Below are positions 42,789 through 51,438 of a DNA stretch of 64,000 nucleotides, piece by piece. This DNA comes from Thermococcus stetteri (lineage in GTDB: Archaea > Methanobacteriota_B > Thermococci > Thermococcales > Thermococcaceae): contig NZ_JAGGKB010000001.1 in NCBI RefSeq assembly GCF_017873335.1, positions 558,001 to 622,000 on the forward strand, read 5' to 3'. Within the stretch, counting starts at the first letter, position 1; every line of letters begins with the position of its first letter. Under the pieces are notes generated by a model that did no database searches, was not told the DNA's origin, and was given only the letters and a program-made list of their open reading frames with translations. The translations under genes were made by a program, and so were the position numbers.

Positions 42789-43256
42789 ATGAGGCCTGAA
42801 TTTGGGCTTGTTTATCTCCCGCTCTCGCTTGCGGTCATAAAGAAGCGGGCCCGTCCCTTCGCGGGGGGAAGCGTAGTTGCCTTTGCGTGGGCCTATCCGC
42901 TCCAGGACAACCTGAGATACGCTCTCTTGCTACTCGGGTTGGTTCTGTTCCTTCTTGGCTGGCCCTTTGAGAAACAACCCGTGAAGTTCTGGGAGAGGTT
43001 TGTGAACGCGGTCATCGGCGGTACCGCCCTGGCAATAGCGGTGGGCGCTTACCAGGCGGGAGAAAGCCTCGCCCTGCTCGGAATACCCGTTGTTCTGCTC
43101 ATCCTGAAGAACAGGGTCCTCGCATCTGCGGGGCTTCTACCGTCTTCAGCCCTCTACCTCGTGGGAAGCTATGCCGCTCCCGAAAAAGCAAAGTTGGCGC
43201 TCTGGGGGATCACACTGGTCTATTCACTCCACCACCTTAGGAAGCTCGTGAGGTGA
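42789..43256 (+). CDS. Conserved hypothetical membrane protein
   Basis: The 155-residue protein has four to five hydrophobic segments ([49 protein letters not shown] and [15 protein letters not shown]) and a positively charged N-terminal loop ([11 protein letters not shown]). No family is recognised. A GGTGG site precedes ATG 42789. It is 4 nt upstream of the ketopantoate reductase gene, so probably cotranscribed with it. No function can be given. Confidence 0.62.
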   Translation: MRPEFGLVYLPLSLAVIKKRARPFAGGSVVAFAWAYPLQDNLRYALLLLGLVLFLLGWPFEKQPVKFWERFVNAVIGGTALAIAVGAYQAGESLALLGIPVVLLILKNRVLASAGLLPSSALYLVGSYAAPEKAKLALWGITLVYSLHHLRKLVR

Positions 43257-43260
43257 TAGA

Positions 43261-44175
43261 ATGAGGATATACGTTCTCGGTGCGGGCAGTATCGGCTCCC
43301 TCTTCGGCGCTCTTCTGGCGAGGGCCGGGAACGACGTTACCCTGATCGGACGAAAGGAACAGGTTGATGCCATCAACAAGGCCGGACTTCACGTCTTTGG
43401 TGCCGAGGAGTTCACCGTGAAGCCAAAGGCCACCGTTTACGCTCCAGAGGAGCCGCCTGACCTGCTCATCCTGGCTGTCAAGTCCTACTCGACGAAGACC
43501 GCCCTCGAGTGCGCCAGACAGTGCATAGGAGAGAACACCTGGATTCTGAGCGTCCAGAACGGCCTCGGGAACGAGGAGCTCGCGCTTAAGTACACGCCCA
43601 ACGTGATTGGGGGGATAACCACCAACGGGGCGATGCTGGTTGAGTGGGGGAGAGTTCTTTGGGCCGGAAAGGGGATAACTGTGATCGGAAGGTATCCCAC
43701 TGGAAAAGACGACTTTGTTGATGAGATTGCCTCAGTTTTCAACGACGCTGGGATAGAGACGAGCGTAACTGAAAACGCGATCGGCTGGAAGTGGGCGAAG
43801 GCGATAGTGAACTCGGTGATAAACGGCCTCGGAACGGTTCTTGAGGTAAAGAACGGCCAACTCAAGGATGATCCATACCTCGAAGGGATTTCCGTTGACA
43901 TAGCCAGGGAAGGCTGTATGGTCGCCCAGCAGTTGGGGGTTGAGTTCGAGGTTCACCCGCTTGAGCTCCTCTGGGACACCATAGAGAGAACGCGAGAAAA
44001 CTACAACTCGACGCTCCAGGACATCCTGCGCGGGCGGGAGACAGAGGTGGACTACATACACGGTAAAATAGTCGAGTACGCCCGCTCCGTTGGAATGGAA
44101 GCGCCGAGGAACGAGCTTCTGTGGGTTCTCATCAAGGCGAAGGAAAGGATAAATAGGGGTTCCACGAAGGGATGA
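43261..44175 (+). CDS. panE: 2-dehydropantoate 2-reductase (ketopantoate reductase)
   Basis: The 304-residue enzyme reduces ketopantoate to pantoate for coenzyme A synthesis. It has an N-terminal Rossmann motif [17 protein letters not shown] (7-23), [14 protein letters not shown], and the catalytic-lysine region [23 protein letters not shown] near residues 178-200. In Thermococcales this step is known to be feedback-inhibited by CoA. SD GAGGTGA lies 4 nt before ATG 43261. The next gene (DUF47) follows after 14 nt. Confidence 0.9.
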   Translation: MRIYVLGAGSIGSLFGALLARAGNDVTLIGRKEQVDAINKAGLHVFGAEEFTVKPKATVYAPEEPPDLLILAVKSYSTKTALECARQCIGENTWILSVQNGLGNEELALKYTPNVIGGITTNGAMLVEWGRVLWAGKGITVIGRYPTGKDDFVDEIASVFNDAGIETSVTENAIGWKWAKAIVNSVINGLGTVLEVKNGQLKDDPYLEGISVDIAREGCMVAQQLGVEFEVHPLELLWDTIERTRENYNSTLQDILRGRETEVDYIHGKIVEYARSVGMEAPRNELLWVLIKAKERINRGSTKG

Positions 44176-44189
44176 ATGGAGGGGTTAAG

Positions 44190-44837
44190 ATGCCGCTCTT
44201 TGGAGGAAAGGAAACAAACGTCTTCGAGGCCATAGACAAGCACCTGGAGGTCGTCGAGGGCACTCTGATACTGTTCAGGGACATGGTCGAGGCCTACCTC
44301 AACAGAGACCTTGAGAGGGCCAAGGAGCTCGAAGAGGAAGTTTCAAAGCTCGAGACCGAGGCGGACAACCTCAGGAGAAGCATTGAGCTGATGCTCTACG
44401 AGGGGGCGTTTCTCCCGGTCAGCAGGGGGGACTACGTGAGGCTGAGCGAGCTGATCGATCAGGTGGCGGATGCCGCGGAGAGCGCCGCCCATACCCTCAT
44501 CCTAGCCAAACCGAAAGTTCCAGCGGACCTGAAGGGGGAGATACTCGACCTCGTGGACTCGTCCATAGAGACCTTCAAGGCACTCAAAGAGGCCGTCAAG
44601 GCCCTCAACGAGGACGTTGATAAAGCCCTTGAGCTGGCCAAAAAGACGGAAGATGCAGAGGAGAGCGCCGATAAGATTGAGTACGACGTGAAGGCCAAGG
44701 TCTTCGAGAGCGAGACTATAACTACCTACGCAAAGCTGATATGGAATCAGGTTCTAACCAAGATCGGCGACATAGCCGACCGCGCCGAAGATGCTTCGGA
44801 TCAGGTCATGCTGATGGCCATAAAGAGGAGGGGGTGA
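44190..44837 (+). CDS. DUF47/PhoU-like phosphate transport regulator
   Basis: The 215-residue, all-helical protein of the DUF47 (TIGR00153) group resembles PhoU: LFRDMVEAYLNRDLERAKELEEEVSKLETEADNLRR and VRLSELIDQVADAAESAAHTL hold the E/DxxxD metal-binding repeats. Such proteins usually accompany PiT transporters. Here the PiT gene is about 10 kb away at 33255. ATG 44190 follows GGAGGGG, and ATG 44172 upstream is part of the panE overlap and less likely. Confidence 0.85.
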   Translation: MPLFGGKETNVFEAIDKHLEVVEGTLILFRDMVEAYLNRDLERAKELEEEVSKLETEADNLRRSIELMLYEGAFLPVSRGDYVRLSELIDQVADAAESAAHTLILAKPKVPADLKGEILDLVDSSIETFKALKEAVKALNEDVDKALELAKKTEDAEESADKIEYDVKAKVFESETITTYAKLIWNQVLTKIGDIADRAEDASDQVMLMAIKRRG

Positions 44838-44841
44838 AAGG

Positions 44842-45756
44842 ATGAAGGTTTTGGTAGCTGCTCCCATCCATGAGAAGGCGATTGAGGTTCTGAAGAACGC
44901 AGGTTTTGAGGTCGTTTACGAGGAGTATCCAGACAAGGACAGGCTGGTGGAACTCGTTAAGGACGTTGACGCGATAATAGTGAGGAGCAAGCCGAAGATA
45001 ACCAGGAAGGTCATCGAGGCCGCTCCCAAGCTCAAGGTCATAGGAAGGGCCGGTGTCGGATTGGACAACATAGACCTCAAGGCCGCCGAGGAGCGCGGGA
45101 TTAAGGTCGTCAACAGTCCGGGCGCGAGCTCTAGGAGCGTCGCCGAGCTTGCTATCGGCCTTATCTTCAATGTCGCTAGGAAGATAGCCTTCGCCGACAG
45201 GAAGATGAGGGAAGGGATCTGGGCCAAGAAGCAGGCAATGGGGGTTGAACTTGAGGGCAAAACGATCGGTGTCGTTGGCTTCGGGAGGATCGGCTACCAG
45301 GTGGCCAAGATCGCAAACGCCCTCGGGATGAAGGTTCTCCTCTACGACCCATATCCCACCGAGGAGAGGGCTAGAGAAGTAGGTGGGAAGTTTGTGGACC
45401 TTGAAACCCTCCTGAAGGAGAGCGACGTGGTAACGTTACACGTCCCACTGGTGGATGCCACCTACCACCTCATAAACGAGGAGAGGCTCAGGCTGATGAA
45501 GCCGACCGCGATACTCATCAACGCGGCAAGGGGAGCCGTGGTCGATACCAGCGCCCTCGTCAAGGCCCTACAGGAGGGCTGGATCGCTGGAGCGGGGCTG
45601 GACGTCTACGAGGAGGAGCCTCTGCCGAAGGACCACCCGCTAACGAAGCTCGACAACGTGGTTTTGACGCCGCACATCGGAGCCTCGACCGTTGAGGCCC
45701 AGATGAGGGCAGGCGTCGAGGTCGCCGAAAAGATAGTGGAAGCCCTCAAGGGCTGA
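44842..45756 (+). CDS. serA: D-3-phosphoglycerate dehydrogenase (short form)
   Basis: The 304-residue NAD-dependent 2-hydroxyacid dehydrogenase has GRAGVGLDNID (substrate Arg), Rossmann motif VVGFGRIGYQVA, ILINAARGAVVD (Arg), DVYEEEPLP (Glu) and the catalytic His in LTPHIGAST. The short archaeal PGDH lacks the ACT regulatory domain. It catalyses the first step of serine synthesis. Glyoxylate reductase activity is an alternative within the same family. It starts 4 nt after the DUF47 stop with a GGGGGTGAAAGG leader. Confidence 0.86.
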   Translation: MKVLVAAPIHEKAIEVLKNAGFEVVYEEYPDKDRLVELVKDVDAIIVRSKPKITRKVIEAAPKLKVIGRAGVGLDNIDLKAAEERGIKVVNSPGASSRSVAELAIGLIFNVARKIAFADRKMREGIWAKKQAMGVELEGKTIGVVGFGRIGYQVAKIANALGMKVLLYDPYPTEERAREVGGKFVDLETLLKESDVVTLHVPLVDATYHLINEERLRLMKPTAILINAARGAVVDTSALVKALQEGWIAGAGLDVYEEEPLPKDHPLTKLDNVVLTPHIGASTVEAQMRAGVEVAEKIVEALKG

Positions 45757-45812
45757 CACCCTTCTGTCAAACTTTTTAAACTCTCCTCATATTTTTGACC
45801 GGTGAGTGTCTA

Positions 45813-46673
45813 TTGGAAGGCCTCGTTGATACCATCGTTGACGCCATTAGGCTCGCGGTCACGACAATCCCAGAGGACACCGTGAAAGCCCTCAGAAGGG
45901 CCTACGAAAGAGAGGAGAGCGAAGTGGCGCGCTTCAACCTCTGCAACGTTTTGAGGGCAATCGAGATCGGAAGGAACCGCTCGATACCCGTCTGCCAGGA
46001 CACCGGAACGCTGACCTTCTTCGTGAAGGCGGGCGCTGAAAGCCCTTATCTAGGCGAGATTGAAGCTTCAATCATAGAGGCAACGAGGAGGGCGACCCTT
46101 GAGATACCTCTGAGGCCCAACGCCGTTGACGTTCTTACCAATAAAAACTCTGGCGACAACACTGGAAAAGACGTGCCGGTGATCCACTGGGAGCTGGTTG
46201 GTGGAAGCGAGATCCAGATAGCCGTTCTCCCGAAGGGCGGCGGGAGCGAGAACTGCTCCGCCTTGGCGATGCTGACTCCCGCTGAAGGCTGGGAGGGCGT
46301 TAAGCGCTTCGTCCTTGAGCGGGTAAAGGAGTGCGGCGGAAAGCCCTGTCCGCCGGTGATCCTGGGGATCGGAGTCGGAGGAGGGGCAGATTACTCCCTA
46401 ACGCTGGCTAAGAAGGCACTGCTGAGGAAGGTAGGCGAGAGGAACCCGAACGAGAGGATAGCGGAGCTCGAGGAAGAGCTGCTTGAGGAGGTCAATTCCC
46501 TCGGACTTGGCCCAATGGGAATGGGAGGAAATACTACCGCCATCGACGTCAAAATCGAGGTCGCATACAGGCACCCGGCGAGCTTTCCGGTTGGTTTGGT
46601 CGTCCAGTGCTGGGCGAACAGGAGGGCCTTCCTCAGGATAAAAGCCGACGGGAGGGTCGAGGTGTGGCAGTGA
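45813..46673 (+). CDS. Fumarate hydratase class I, alpha subunit
   Basis: The 286-residue subunit of the Fe-S-dependent two-subunit fumarase has three candidate cluster cysteines in [18 protein letters not shown] and CGGKPCPP, and the [12 protein letters not shown] segment. It hydrates fumarate to malate. The start is likely TTG 45813, 7 nt after GGTGA. TTG 45795 is upstream of that SD. Its stop overlaps the beta-subunit start (GTGA). A tartrate dehydratase role is less likely but in the same family. Confidence 0.9.
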   Translation: MEGLVDTIVDAIRLAVTTIPEDTVKALRRAYEREESEVARFNLCNVLRAIEIGRNRSIPVCQDTGTLTFFVKAGAESPYLGEIEASIIEATRRATLEIPLRPNAVDVLTNKNSGDNTGKDVPVIHWELVGGSEIQIAVLPKGGGSENCSALAMLTPAEGWEGVKRFVLERVKECGGKPCPPVILGIGVGGGADYSLTLAKKALLRKVGERNPNERIAELEEELLEEVNSLGLGPMGMGGNTTAIDVKIEVAYRHPASFPVGLVVQCWANRRAFLRIKADGRVEVWQ

Positions 46674-47182
46674 GGCTGAAAGCAGCCCTCGGTGAGGAAG
46701 TCCTTGATCTGAAGGCAGGCGACGTCGTCTACCTCTCCGGGAGGATCTACACGGCAAGAGACGCGGCCCACAGGAAGATTCTGGAGCTCTCGAAGAAGGG
46801 AAAGCTTCCCTTCGAGCTTGATGGGGCTGTCATTTACCACTGCGGCCCGGTGGTCAGGAGAAAAGGTGATGGGTGGGAAGTCGTCTCCGCAGGGCCAACC
46901 ACGAGCGCGAGGATGAACAGATACCTCGATGAAATCCTGTCCCTCGGCGTTAGGGGGATAATAGGAAAGGGCGGCATGGAGGTCGGGCCTTTCGTTGGGA
47001 GGGCCGTCTACTTCGCCTTCACCGGAGGGGCTGGCTCTCTGGCGGCGAAGAGCGTGAAAAGGGTAGTTGACGTTCACTGGCTTGATGAACTCGGAATACC
47101 AGAGGCCGTATGGGTGCTTGAAGTGGAGAACTTTCCGCTACTCGTCGCGATAGACTCTAAGGGGAACTCCCTCTACCGGTGA
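46670..47182 (+). CDS. Fumarate hydratase class I, beta subunit
   Basis: The 170-residue C-terminal-type fumarase subunit has [16 protein letters not shown], the GPTTSARMN motif, GKGGM and a C-terminal DSKGNSLY (commonly DxxGNSL). GTG 46670 overlaps the alpha stop and follows GAGGTG by 5 nt. With the alpha subunit it forms the active fumarase. It overlaps the convergent malic enzyme by 26 nt, and the two enzymes act on consecutive steps. Confidence 0.9.
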   Translation: MRLKAALGEEVLDLKAGDVVYLSGRIYTARDAAHRKILELSKKGKLPFELDGAVIYHCGPVVRRKGDGWEVVSAGPTTSARMNRYLDEILSLGVRGIIGKGGMEVGPFVGRAVYFAFTGGAGSLAAKSVKRVVDVHWLDELGIPEAVWVLEVENFPLLVAIDSKGNSLYR

Positions 47183-48434
47183 AGGCCTTTCTTTTCTCGT
47201 TTAGTGGTTCAATGAAAGCCGAGTAGAACTCCCTGAGCTTCTTCGTGTGCTCCTCGACCCATTCACCGCTCACTCTCCTCCTCGCAACGCCCTCTCTTAT
47301 GGCCGCCTCCGCTACTGCCCTCGCTTCCTTCGGAAACACATCGGGGTGGAGAGGGGAGGGGATTATGTAGTCTTCGCCCAGCTTGTCGTCGCTCACGACC
47401 GAGGCTATGGCTTTTGCAGCGGCAAGCTTCATGCCGGGCGTTATGTCCCTGGCCTTGACGTCGAGGGCGCCCCTAAAGATTCCGGGAAAGCCAAGCACGT
47501 TGTTTATCTGGTTTGGGAAGTCGCTCCTTCCCGTGGCAACGACCCTCGCGCCGGCCTTCTTGGCCTCTTCAGGCATTATCTCGGGGATCGGATTGGCCAT
47601 CGCAAAGACTATGGCGTCATCAGCCATTACCCCGATCATATCCCGGGTTACTATCCCTCCAGCACTCACCCCAATGAAGACGTCGGCCCCTTCCATCGCC
47701 TCTTTCAGGCCGCCCTCTATCCCGTGGACGTTGTATTCCGCGACCTCGCGCTTGTACGGGTTGAGGTCCTCCCTACCCTCGTGTATTATCCCCTTCCTGT
47801 CAACGGTGACTATCTCCTTGACACCAACGCTGTGAAGCGTCTTCCCTATAGCTATTCCAGCCGCTCCAGCACCGCTGATGGCGACCTTTATCTCCCCGAA
47901 TTTCTTGCCGACGAGCTTCAGGGCGTTTATCAGCCCGGCGAGGGTTACAACGGCCGTCCCGTGCTGGTCGTCGTGGAACACGGGTATATCGAGGCTTTCT
48001 CTCAGCCTCTCCTCTATCTCGAAGCACCTTGGAGCGGAGATGTCCTCCAGGTTTATCCCGCCGAAGCCGGGGCTTATCAGCTCAACCGTTCTGACGATCT
48101 CGTCAACGTCCTTCGTGTTGATTAGGATTGGGAAGGCGTCCACGCCCGCGAGCGCCTTGAAGAGAACCGCCTTTCCTTCCATAACGGGCATTCCAGCGAC
48201 CGGCCCTATGTCTCCGAGGCCCAGAATTGCCGAACCGTCGGTAACAACTGCCACGGTGTTCGGTATGACCGTGTACTCGTCTGGATCGGCTCCGCTGGCT
48301 ATCGCCTTCGAGGGCTCGGCAACGCCGGGGGTGTAGGCGAGGCTCAGGGTCTCTCTGTTAACGGGAACCTTCGGTATGACTTCAATCTTTCCATTCCCTG
48401 GGAAGTTGTCCCTGTGGAACTCGAGGGGATCCAT
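47157..48434 (-). CDS. NAD(P)-dependent malic enzyme
   Basis: The 425-residue enzyme decarboxylates malate oxidatively to pyruvate. It has the N-terminal malic domain ([10 protein letters not shown] with the catalytic Tyr, [15 protein letters not shown] with Lys, [15 protein letters not shown] and FHDDQHGTA for metal), then an NAD-binding domain ([15 protein letters not shown] and [10 protein letters not shown]). Length matches the short bacterial and archaeal type. SD GGTGA lies upstream of ATG 48434. Products would enter the POR pathway encoded in the same window. Confidence 0.92.
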   Translation of the reverse strand: MDPLEFHRDNFPGNGKIEVIPKVPVNRETLSLAYTPGVAEPSKAIASGADPDEYTVIPNTVAVVTDGSAILGLGDIGPVAGMPVMEGKAVLFKALAGVDAFPILINTKDVDEIVRTVELISPGFGGINLEDISAPRCFEIEERLRESLDIPVFHDDQHGTAVVTLAGLINALKLVGKKFGEIKVAISGAGAAGIAIGKTLHSVGVKEIVTVDRKGIIHEGREDLNPYKREVAEYNVHGIEGGLKEAMEGADVFIGVSAGGIVTRDMIGVMADDAIVFAMANPIPEIMPEEAKKAGARVVATGRSDFPNQINNVLGFPGIFRGALDVKARDITPGMKLAAAKAIASVVSDDKLGEDYIIPSPLHPDVFPKEARAVAEAAIREGVARRRVSGEWVEEHTKKLREFYSAFIEPLNEKRKAFTGRGSSP

Positions 48435-48598
48435 TCTATCACCGGGGTTAGTGGTCTTACAGATGTTAAAAACCCTATCCTTCCACTGGAAAATAAACTC
48501 ATCTTTGTATAATGACGCACCGCTCTGTCCCTACTGGACGTCCTAGGTTTATGACCAAAACTTTTTAAAGCAGGGGAGGGTTCACTAATACCGGGTGT

Positions 48599-48676
48599 GG
48601 GCCGGTAGCTCAGCCTGGTATGAGCGCCGCCCTCGCAAGGCGGAGGCCGCGGGTTCAAATCCCGCCCGGTCCACCA
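48599..48676 (+). tRNA. tRNA-Ala (CGC)
   Basis: This is a complete cloverleaf. Acceptor GGGCCGG pairs with CCGGTCC, including G3:U70 (48601 with 48670), the alanine identity pair. D arm GCTC/GAGC, anticodon stem CCGCC/GGCGG with loop CTCGCAA (anticodon CGC at 48634-48636), T arm with GTTCAAAT and discriminator A are all present. CCA is encoded (48674-48676). A TATA-like TTTTTAAAG at about 48561-48569 lies about 30 nt upstream. Confidence 0.97.
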
Positions 48677-48678
48677 TA

Positions 48679-48708
48679 GAAACTTTGCTCTGCAAAGTTT
48701 CATCAAAG
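48679..48708 (+). repeat. Hairpin repeat, left copy
   Basis: GAAACTTTGC-TCT-GCAAAGTTTC (48679-48701) is a perfect 10-bp hairpin followed by ATCAAAG. The 30-bp unit recurs inverted at 48919-48948 with mismatches only around the loop. The two copies bound a 270-bp segment between tRNA-Ala and tRNA-Asp. It may be a dispersed element or transcript-end structure. Confidence 0.7.
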
Positions 48709-48918
48709 AGTGAATGTCTTTTTGAGCGCCCTGCTTTTCAGTGATTCTCACCATCAATTGGCAATTTTCAAGGGGTTTGCTCAGAGTATAACGCCCGTTG
48801 GGCTTCGATTAAAAGCAAACTTACAGATGAAAAGCGTTTAAGAAGCTGAATCACGACGAGAAGACAAGTTCTTAAAGAAAAATCCTCCTAAAAACGCCAC
48901 ATTAACAAGAACCACAAA
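48709..48918. other. Spacer between inverted hairpin repeats, no gene seen
   Basis: This 210-bp AT-rich spacer between the two repeat copies has no open frame with an SD and no convincing RNA. Some ATGA and CTGA words occur (for example near 48825-48850) but without C/D-box spacing or a terminal stem. Confidence 0.5.
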
Positions 48919-48948
48919 CTTTGATGAAACTTTGTCCAGCAAAGTTTC
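48919..48948 (-). repeat. Hairpin repeat, right copy (inverted)
   Basis: This is the reverse complement of the left unit with four mismatches clustered in the loop. It forms its own 9-bp hairpin GAAACTTTG/CAAAGTTTC. Another hairpin, AAGCTTTT-TGA-AAAAGCTT (48956-48974), lies next to it on the tRNA-Asp side and may be part of the same element or the end of the 5S/tRNA transcript. Confidence 0.7.
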
Positions 48949-48995
48949 TTTGGTCAAGCTTTTTGAAAAAGCTTGCTTGAGAACATTAGAAGGTT

Positions 48996-49073
48996 TGGCG
49001 CCCGGGCCGGGATTTGAACCCGGGTCACGGGAGTGACAGTCCCGTATGATAGGCCGGGCTACACCACCCGGGC
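48996..49073 (-). tRNA. tRNA-Asp (GTC)
   Basis: This is a complete cloverleaf on the minus strand: acceptor GCCCGGG/CCCGGGC, anticodon stem CGGGA/TCCCG with loop CTGTCAC (anticodon GTC, plus-strand 49035-49037), T-loop GTTCAAAT, discriminator G and an encoded CCA (48998-48996). It lies just downstream of 5S rRNA on the same strand, the linkage known in Thermococcales. Confidence 0.97.
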
Positions 49074-49080
49074 GCGTGAT

Positions 49081-49206
49081 AGTGGCCGGCGGCGTTCCCG
49101 GTTTCCCGCCCCCTCTCGGAGGGCAGTACACCCGGGAACGCTGGCGGGCTTAACTTCCGGGGTCGAAACGAGACCGGGTGTGACCCCGCCGCTATGGCCG
49201 CCGTGC
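49081..49206 (-). rRNA. 5S ribosomal RNA
   Basis: The minus strand carries the conserved archaeal 5S elements: GGCGGCCATAGCGGCGGGG near the 5' end, CACACCCGGTCTCGTTTCGA, CCCGGAAGTTAAGCC, and GTACTGCCCTCCGAGAGGGG, ending GCCGCCGGCCACT. The outer helix pairs GGCGG with CCGCC. Ends are placed from helix I and from a TATA box at 49236-49229, about 23 nt upstream. It is separate from any 16S/23S operon in the window. Confidence 0.95.
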
Positions 49207-49228
49207 CGATAACCACTCCAAGGATGGG

Positions 49229-49236
49229 TTTATAAA
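49229..49236. promoter_or_regulatory. Perfect palindromic TATA box between 5S rRNA and scpB
   Basis: TTTATAAA is its own reverse complement. It lies about 23 nt upstream of the 5S 5' end on the minus strand and about 32 nt upstream of the scpB ATG on the plus strand. No second TATA is evident for either, so one site may serve both. The flank on the 5S-upstream side is A-rich like a BRE. Confidence 0.6.
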
Positions 49237-49267
49237 TCTTACGGTGAAGTTCTCCTCAGGTGGTAGC

Positions 49268-49852
49268 ATGGGACTGCTTGAGGACAAAGCCCTCGTGGAG
49301 GCTGCACTTTTTGTGGCCGGAAGACCGCTGAGCCTGAAGGAACTTTCAAAGGCACTTGGAATAAAATCACTGGAATACCTGGAAAAGCTGATAGAACTCA
49401 TAGCGGCCGAGTATGCCGAGAGAAAGAGCGCGATAGAGGTAGTTAGAGTTCTTGAGGACAAGTACGTGATGCAGGTCAAGCAGGAGTACAGCCAGAGGGT
49501 TATCCACCTCATGCCAAAGCCAGACCTCAGGACCGGAGAGCTGAAGACCCTTGCCCTTATCGCCTACCTCCAGCCGGTCGAGCAGAGCAAGATAATCAAG
49601 CTCCGCGGCAGTCAGGCCTACGAACACATAAAACGGCTCGTTGAAATGGGTCTGATTTACGCCGAACCATACGAGAGGACAAAGCTCCTCGGGACGACCA
49701 AGAAGTTTGCTGAACTCTATGGATTCCCTGAGAACGATCCGGTTCTAATAAAGGAGGCCTTCAAAAAGGTCGTCAATGCAGAATACAGCGATCTGATGGC
49801 CAAACTTGAGGGCAAAGGTGAAGAAAAAGAAGAGGAAGCTCCGTCCGATTGA
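49268..49852 (+). CDS. scpB: Segregation and condensation protein B (ScpB)
   Basis: The 194-residue protein with two winged-helix domains (VEAALFVAGRPLSLKELSKAL and TGELKTLALIAYLQPVEQSKIIKLRG...HIKRLVEMGLI) is the normal ScpB layout. With ScpA and SMC it forms condensin. ScpA is not in the window. The tail is acidic (EEKEEEAPSD). ATG 49268 follows GGTGGT, and the frame upstream to 49244 contains the promoter. Confidence 0.9.
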   Translation: MGLLEDKALVEAALFVAGRPLSLKELSKALGIKSLEYLEKLIELIAAEYAERKSAIEVVRVLEDKYVMQVKQEYSQRVIHLMPKPDLRTGELKTLALIAYLQPVEQSKIIKLRGSQAYEHIKRLVEMGLIYAEPYERTKLLGTTKKFAELYGFPENDPVLIKEAFKKVVNAEYSDLMAKLEGKGEEKEEEAPSD

Positions 49853-49979
49853 TGTTTTTCTAGGCCCTGTAGTTTTCCCATTTCTGCTTTTGGGCAAAGT
49901 TTTTCTCCTTTAGCCCCAACGAAGTCCTTGGAGAAAGCTTTAAATACTCATAGCGCCAATTACTATCAGGGTGAGTGCT

Positions 49980-51050
49980 ATGGAAGTTCTGACAAAGGAC
50001 GAGATAATCAACCGGATTATCCGGGAGAGAGGACTTTCAAAGTCTGAAATTGAGGAGAGAATACGTGAACTGGCCAAAATGCACGGTGTTTCTGAAAACG
50101 CTGCCGCTGTAATGCTCGCAGAGGAGCTCGGAGTGAGCCTCGGAAAGGAAGAGGAAATGCTGTACATCAAGGACCTCGTGCCTGGAATGACGGGCGTGAA
50201 CATAGTCGCGAGGATCAAGAGAAAGTTCCCGCCGAGGGAGTATCAGAAAAGGGACGGCTCAACGGGCAGGGTGGCCGACCTGATCATCTACGACGGCACG
50301 GGTCAGGCTAGGCTCGTTCTCTGGGATGCTATGGTGGCAAAGTACTACGACGACCTGAACGTTGGCGATGTAATCAAGGTCATAGACCCAACAGTCAAGG
50401 AAGGGATGAGAGGAGTGGAGCTCCACGCAAACTTCAGGACGAGGATAATCAAGAACCCGGAGGACCCGCGCGTCGAGGAGATTCCCCCGCTTGAAGAGGT
50501 CAGGAGCTACAACTACCGCAGGGTTCAGATAAAGGAGCTCCAGGGTGGAGAGCGCTTCGTCGAAGTCCGCGGAACGATAGCCAAACTGTACAGGGTGCTA
50601 GTTTACGACGCCTGCCCCGAGTGCAGGAGGAAGGTAGACTACGACCCATCGACCGATACCTGGGTCTGCCCCGAGCACGGGCCGGTGAACCCCATAAAGA
50701 TAACCGTCCTCGACTTCGGTCTGGACGATTCAACGGGCTACATTAGAACGACACTCTTCGGCGACTCCGCGGCGGAGCTGATCGGAGAAGGACCGGAGGT
50801 CATCGAGGAGAAGCTCAAGAAGCTCATAGACGAAGGGCTGACTCCAAAGGAAGCCGGAAAGAGGCTCGCCGAGGACGAGTACTACCTGCTCGTCGGAAGG
50901 GAGATCGTAGTTAGAGGGAGCGTCGTGGAAGACAAGTTCCTGGGAACCCTCTTCAAGGCAAGGAGCTGGGACGAGGTCAACGAAAAGGCCGAGATAGAGC
51001 GCGTGAGGAAGGAGCTCTACCGCGAGCTGAAGGAGTACGGCCTTGAGTGA
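49980..51050 (+). CDS. rpa41: Replication protein A, 41-kDa subunit
   Basis: The 356-residue single-stranded DNA-binding subunit has an N-terminal helical segment, an OB fold (VNIVARIKRKFPPREYQKRDGSTGRVADLIIYDGTGQARLVLWD) and a zinc-finger region (CPECRRKVDYDPSTDTWVCP) within a second OB-like domain. It is the large subunit of the RPA41-14-32 heterotrimer known in Pyrococcus. ATG 49980 follows GGTGA by 5 nt. A TATA-like TTTAAATA precedes it. It is first of three RPA genes. Confidence 0.92.
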   Translation: MEVLTKDEIINRIIRERGLSKSEIEERIRELAKMHGVSENAAAVMLAEELGVSLGKEEEMLYIKDLVPGMTGVNIVARIKRKFPPREYQKRDGSTGRVADLIIYDGTGQARLVLWDAMVAKYYDDLNVGDVIKVIDPTVKEGMRGVELHANFRTRIIKNPEDPRVEEIPPLEEVRSYNYRRVQIKELQGGERFVEVRGTIAKLYRVLVYDACPECRRKVDYDPSTDTWVCPEHGPVNPIKITVLDFGLDDSTGYIRTTLFGDSAAELIGEGPEVIEEKLKKLIDEGLTPKEAGKRLAEDEYYLLVGREIVVRGSVVEDKFLGTLFKARSWDEVNEKAEIERVRKELYRELKEYGLE

Positions 51051-51060
51051 GGTGGTTGGA

Positions 51061-51438
51061 ATGGAGGAAACGAGATTTAGAAGGAGAAAGCCCGCAGTTG
51101 AGAGGAAGATAGCCGAGATAAAAGAAGACGACACCCGGGTCTCGCTCATCGGGAAGGCCTTCAAGGTCGACAAGATGGACTACACCTTCTGGCTGGACGA
51201 CGGCACGGGAGTAATCCTCGTCGAGAGCGAGGAGAACGTCCTCCCAGAGAACGGCCAGATAGTCAGGGTAATCGGAAGGGTCATTAGAGAAGAGGAAGGC
51301 GTCCACATCTTCGGCGAGGTCGTTCAGGACTTCAGCGACGCAGACCTCGAGGCCCTTGAGGAAGTGAGGGAGCTTGAGAAGAAGATCCTTCCGAAGGTTG
51401 AGGGAGTAATCGAGTTCTTCGGAGGTGGTGAGGAATGA
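51061..51438 (+). CDS. rpa14: Replication protein A, 14-kDa subunit
   Basis: The 125-residue single-OB subunit includes RVSLIGKAFKVDKMDYTFWLDDGTGVILVES and GQIVRVIGRVIREEEGVHIFGEVV. It is the middle gene of the RPA operon. Its last codons overlap the RPA32 start by 4 nt (ATGA). ATG 51061 follows GAGGTGG. Confidence 0.9.
   Translation: MEETRFRRRKPAVERKIAEIKEDDTRVSLIGKAFKVDKMDYTFWLDDGTGVILVESEENVLPENGQIVRVIGRVIREEEGVHIFGEVVQDFSDADLEALEEVRELEKKILPKVEGVIEFFGGGEE

Noticed and set aside
48344-48757. Open frame across tRNA-Ala and the malic enzyme start
   Set aside because: It is a shadow of the tRNA and the malic enzyme coding sequence with no SD.
48709-48918. Possible C/D-box RNA between the hairpin repeats
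   Set aside because: ATGA and CTGA words are present but box spacing and a terminal stem are missing.
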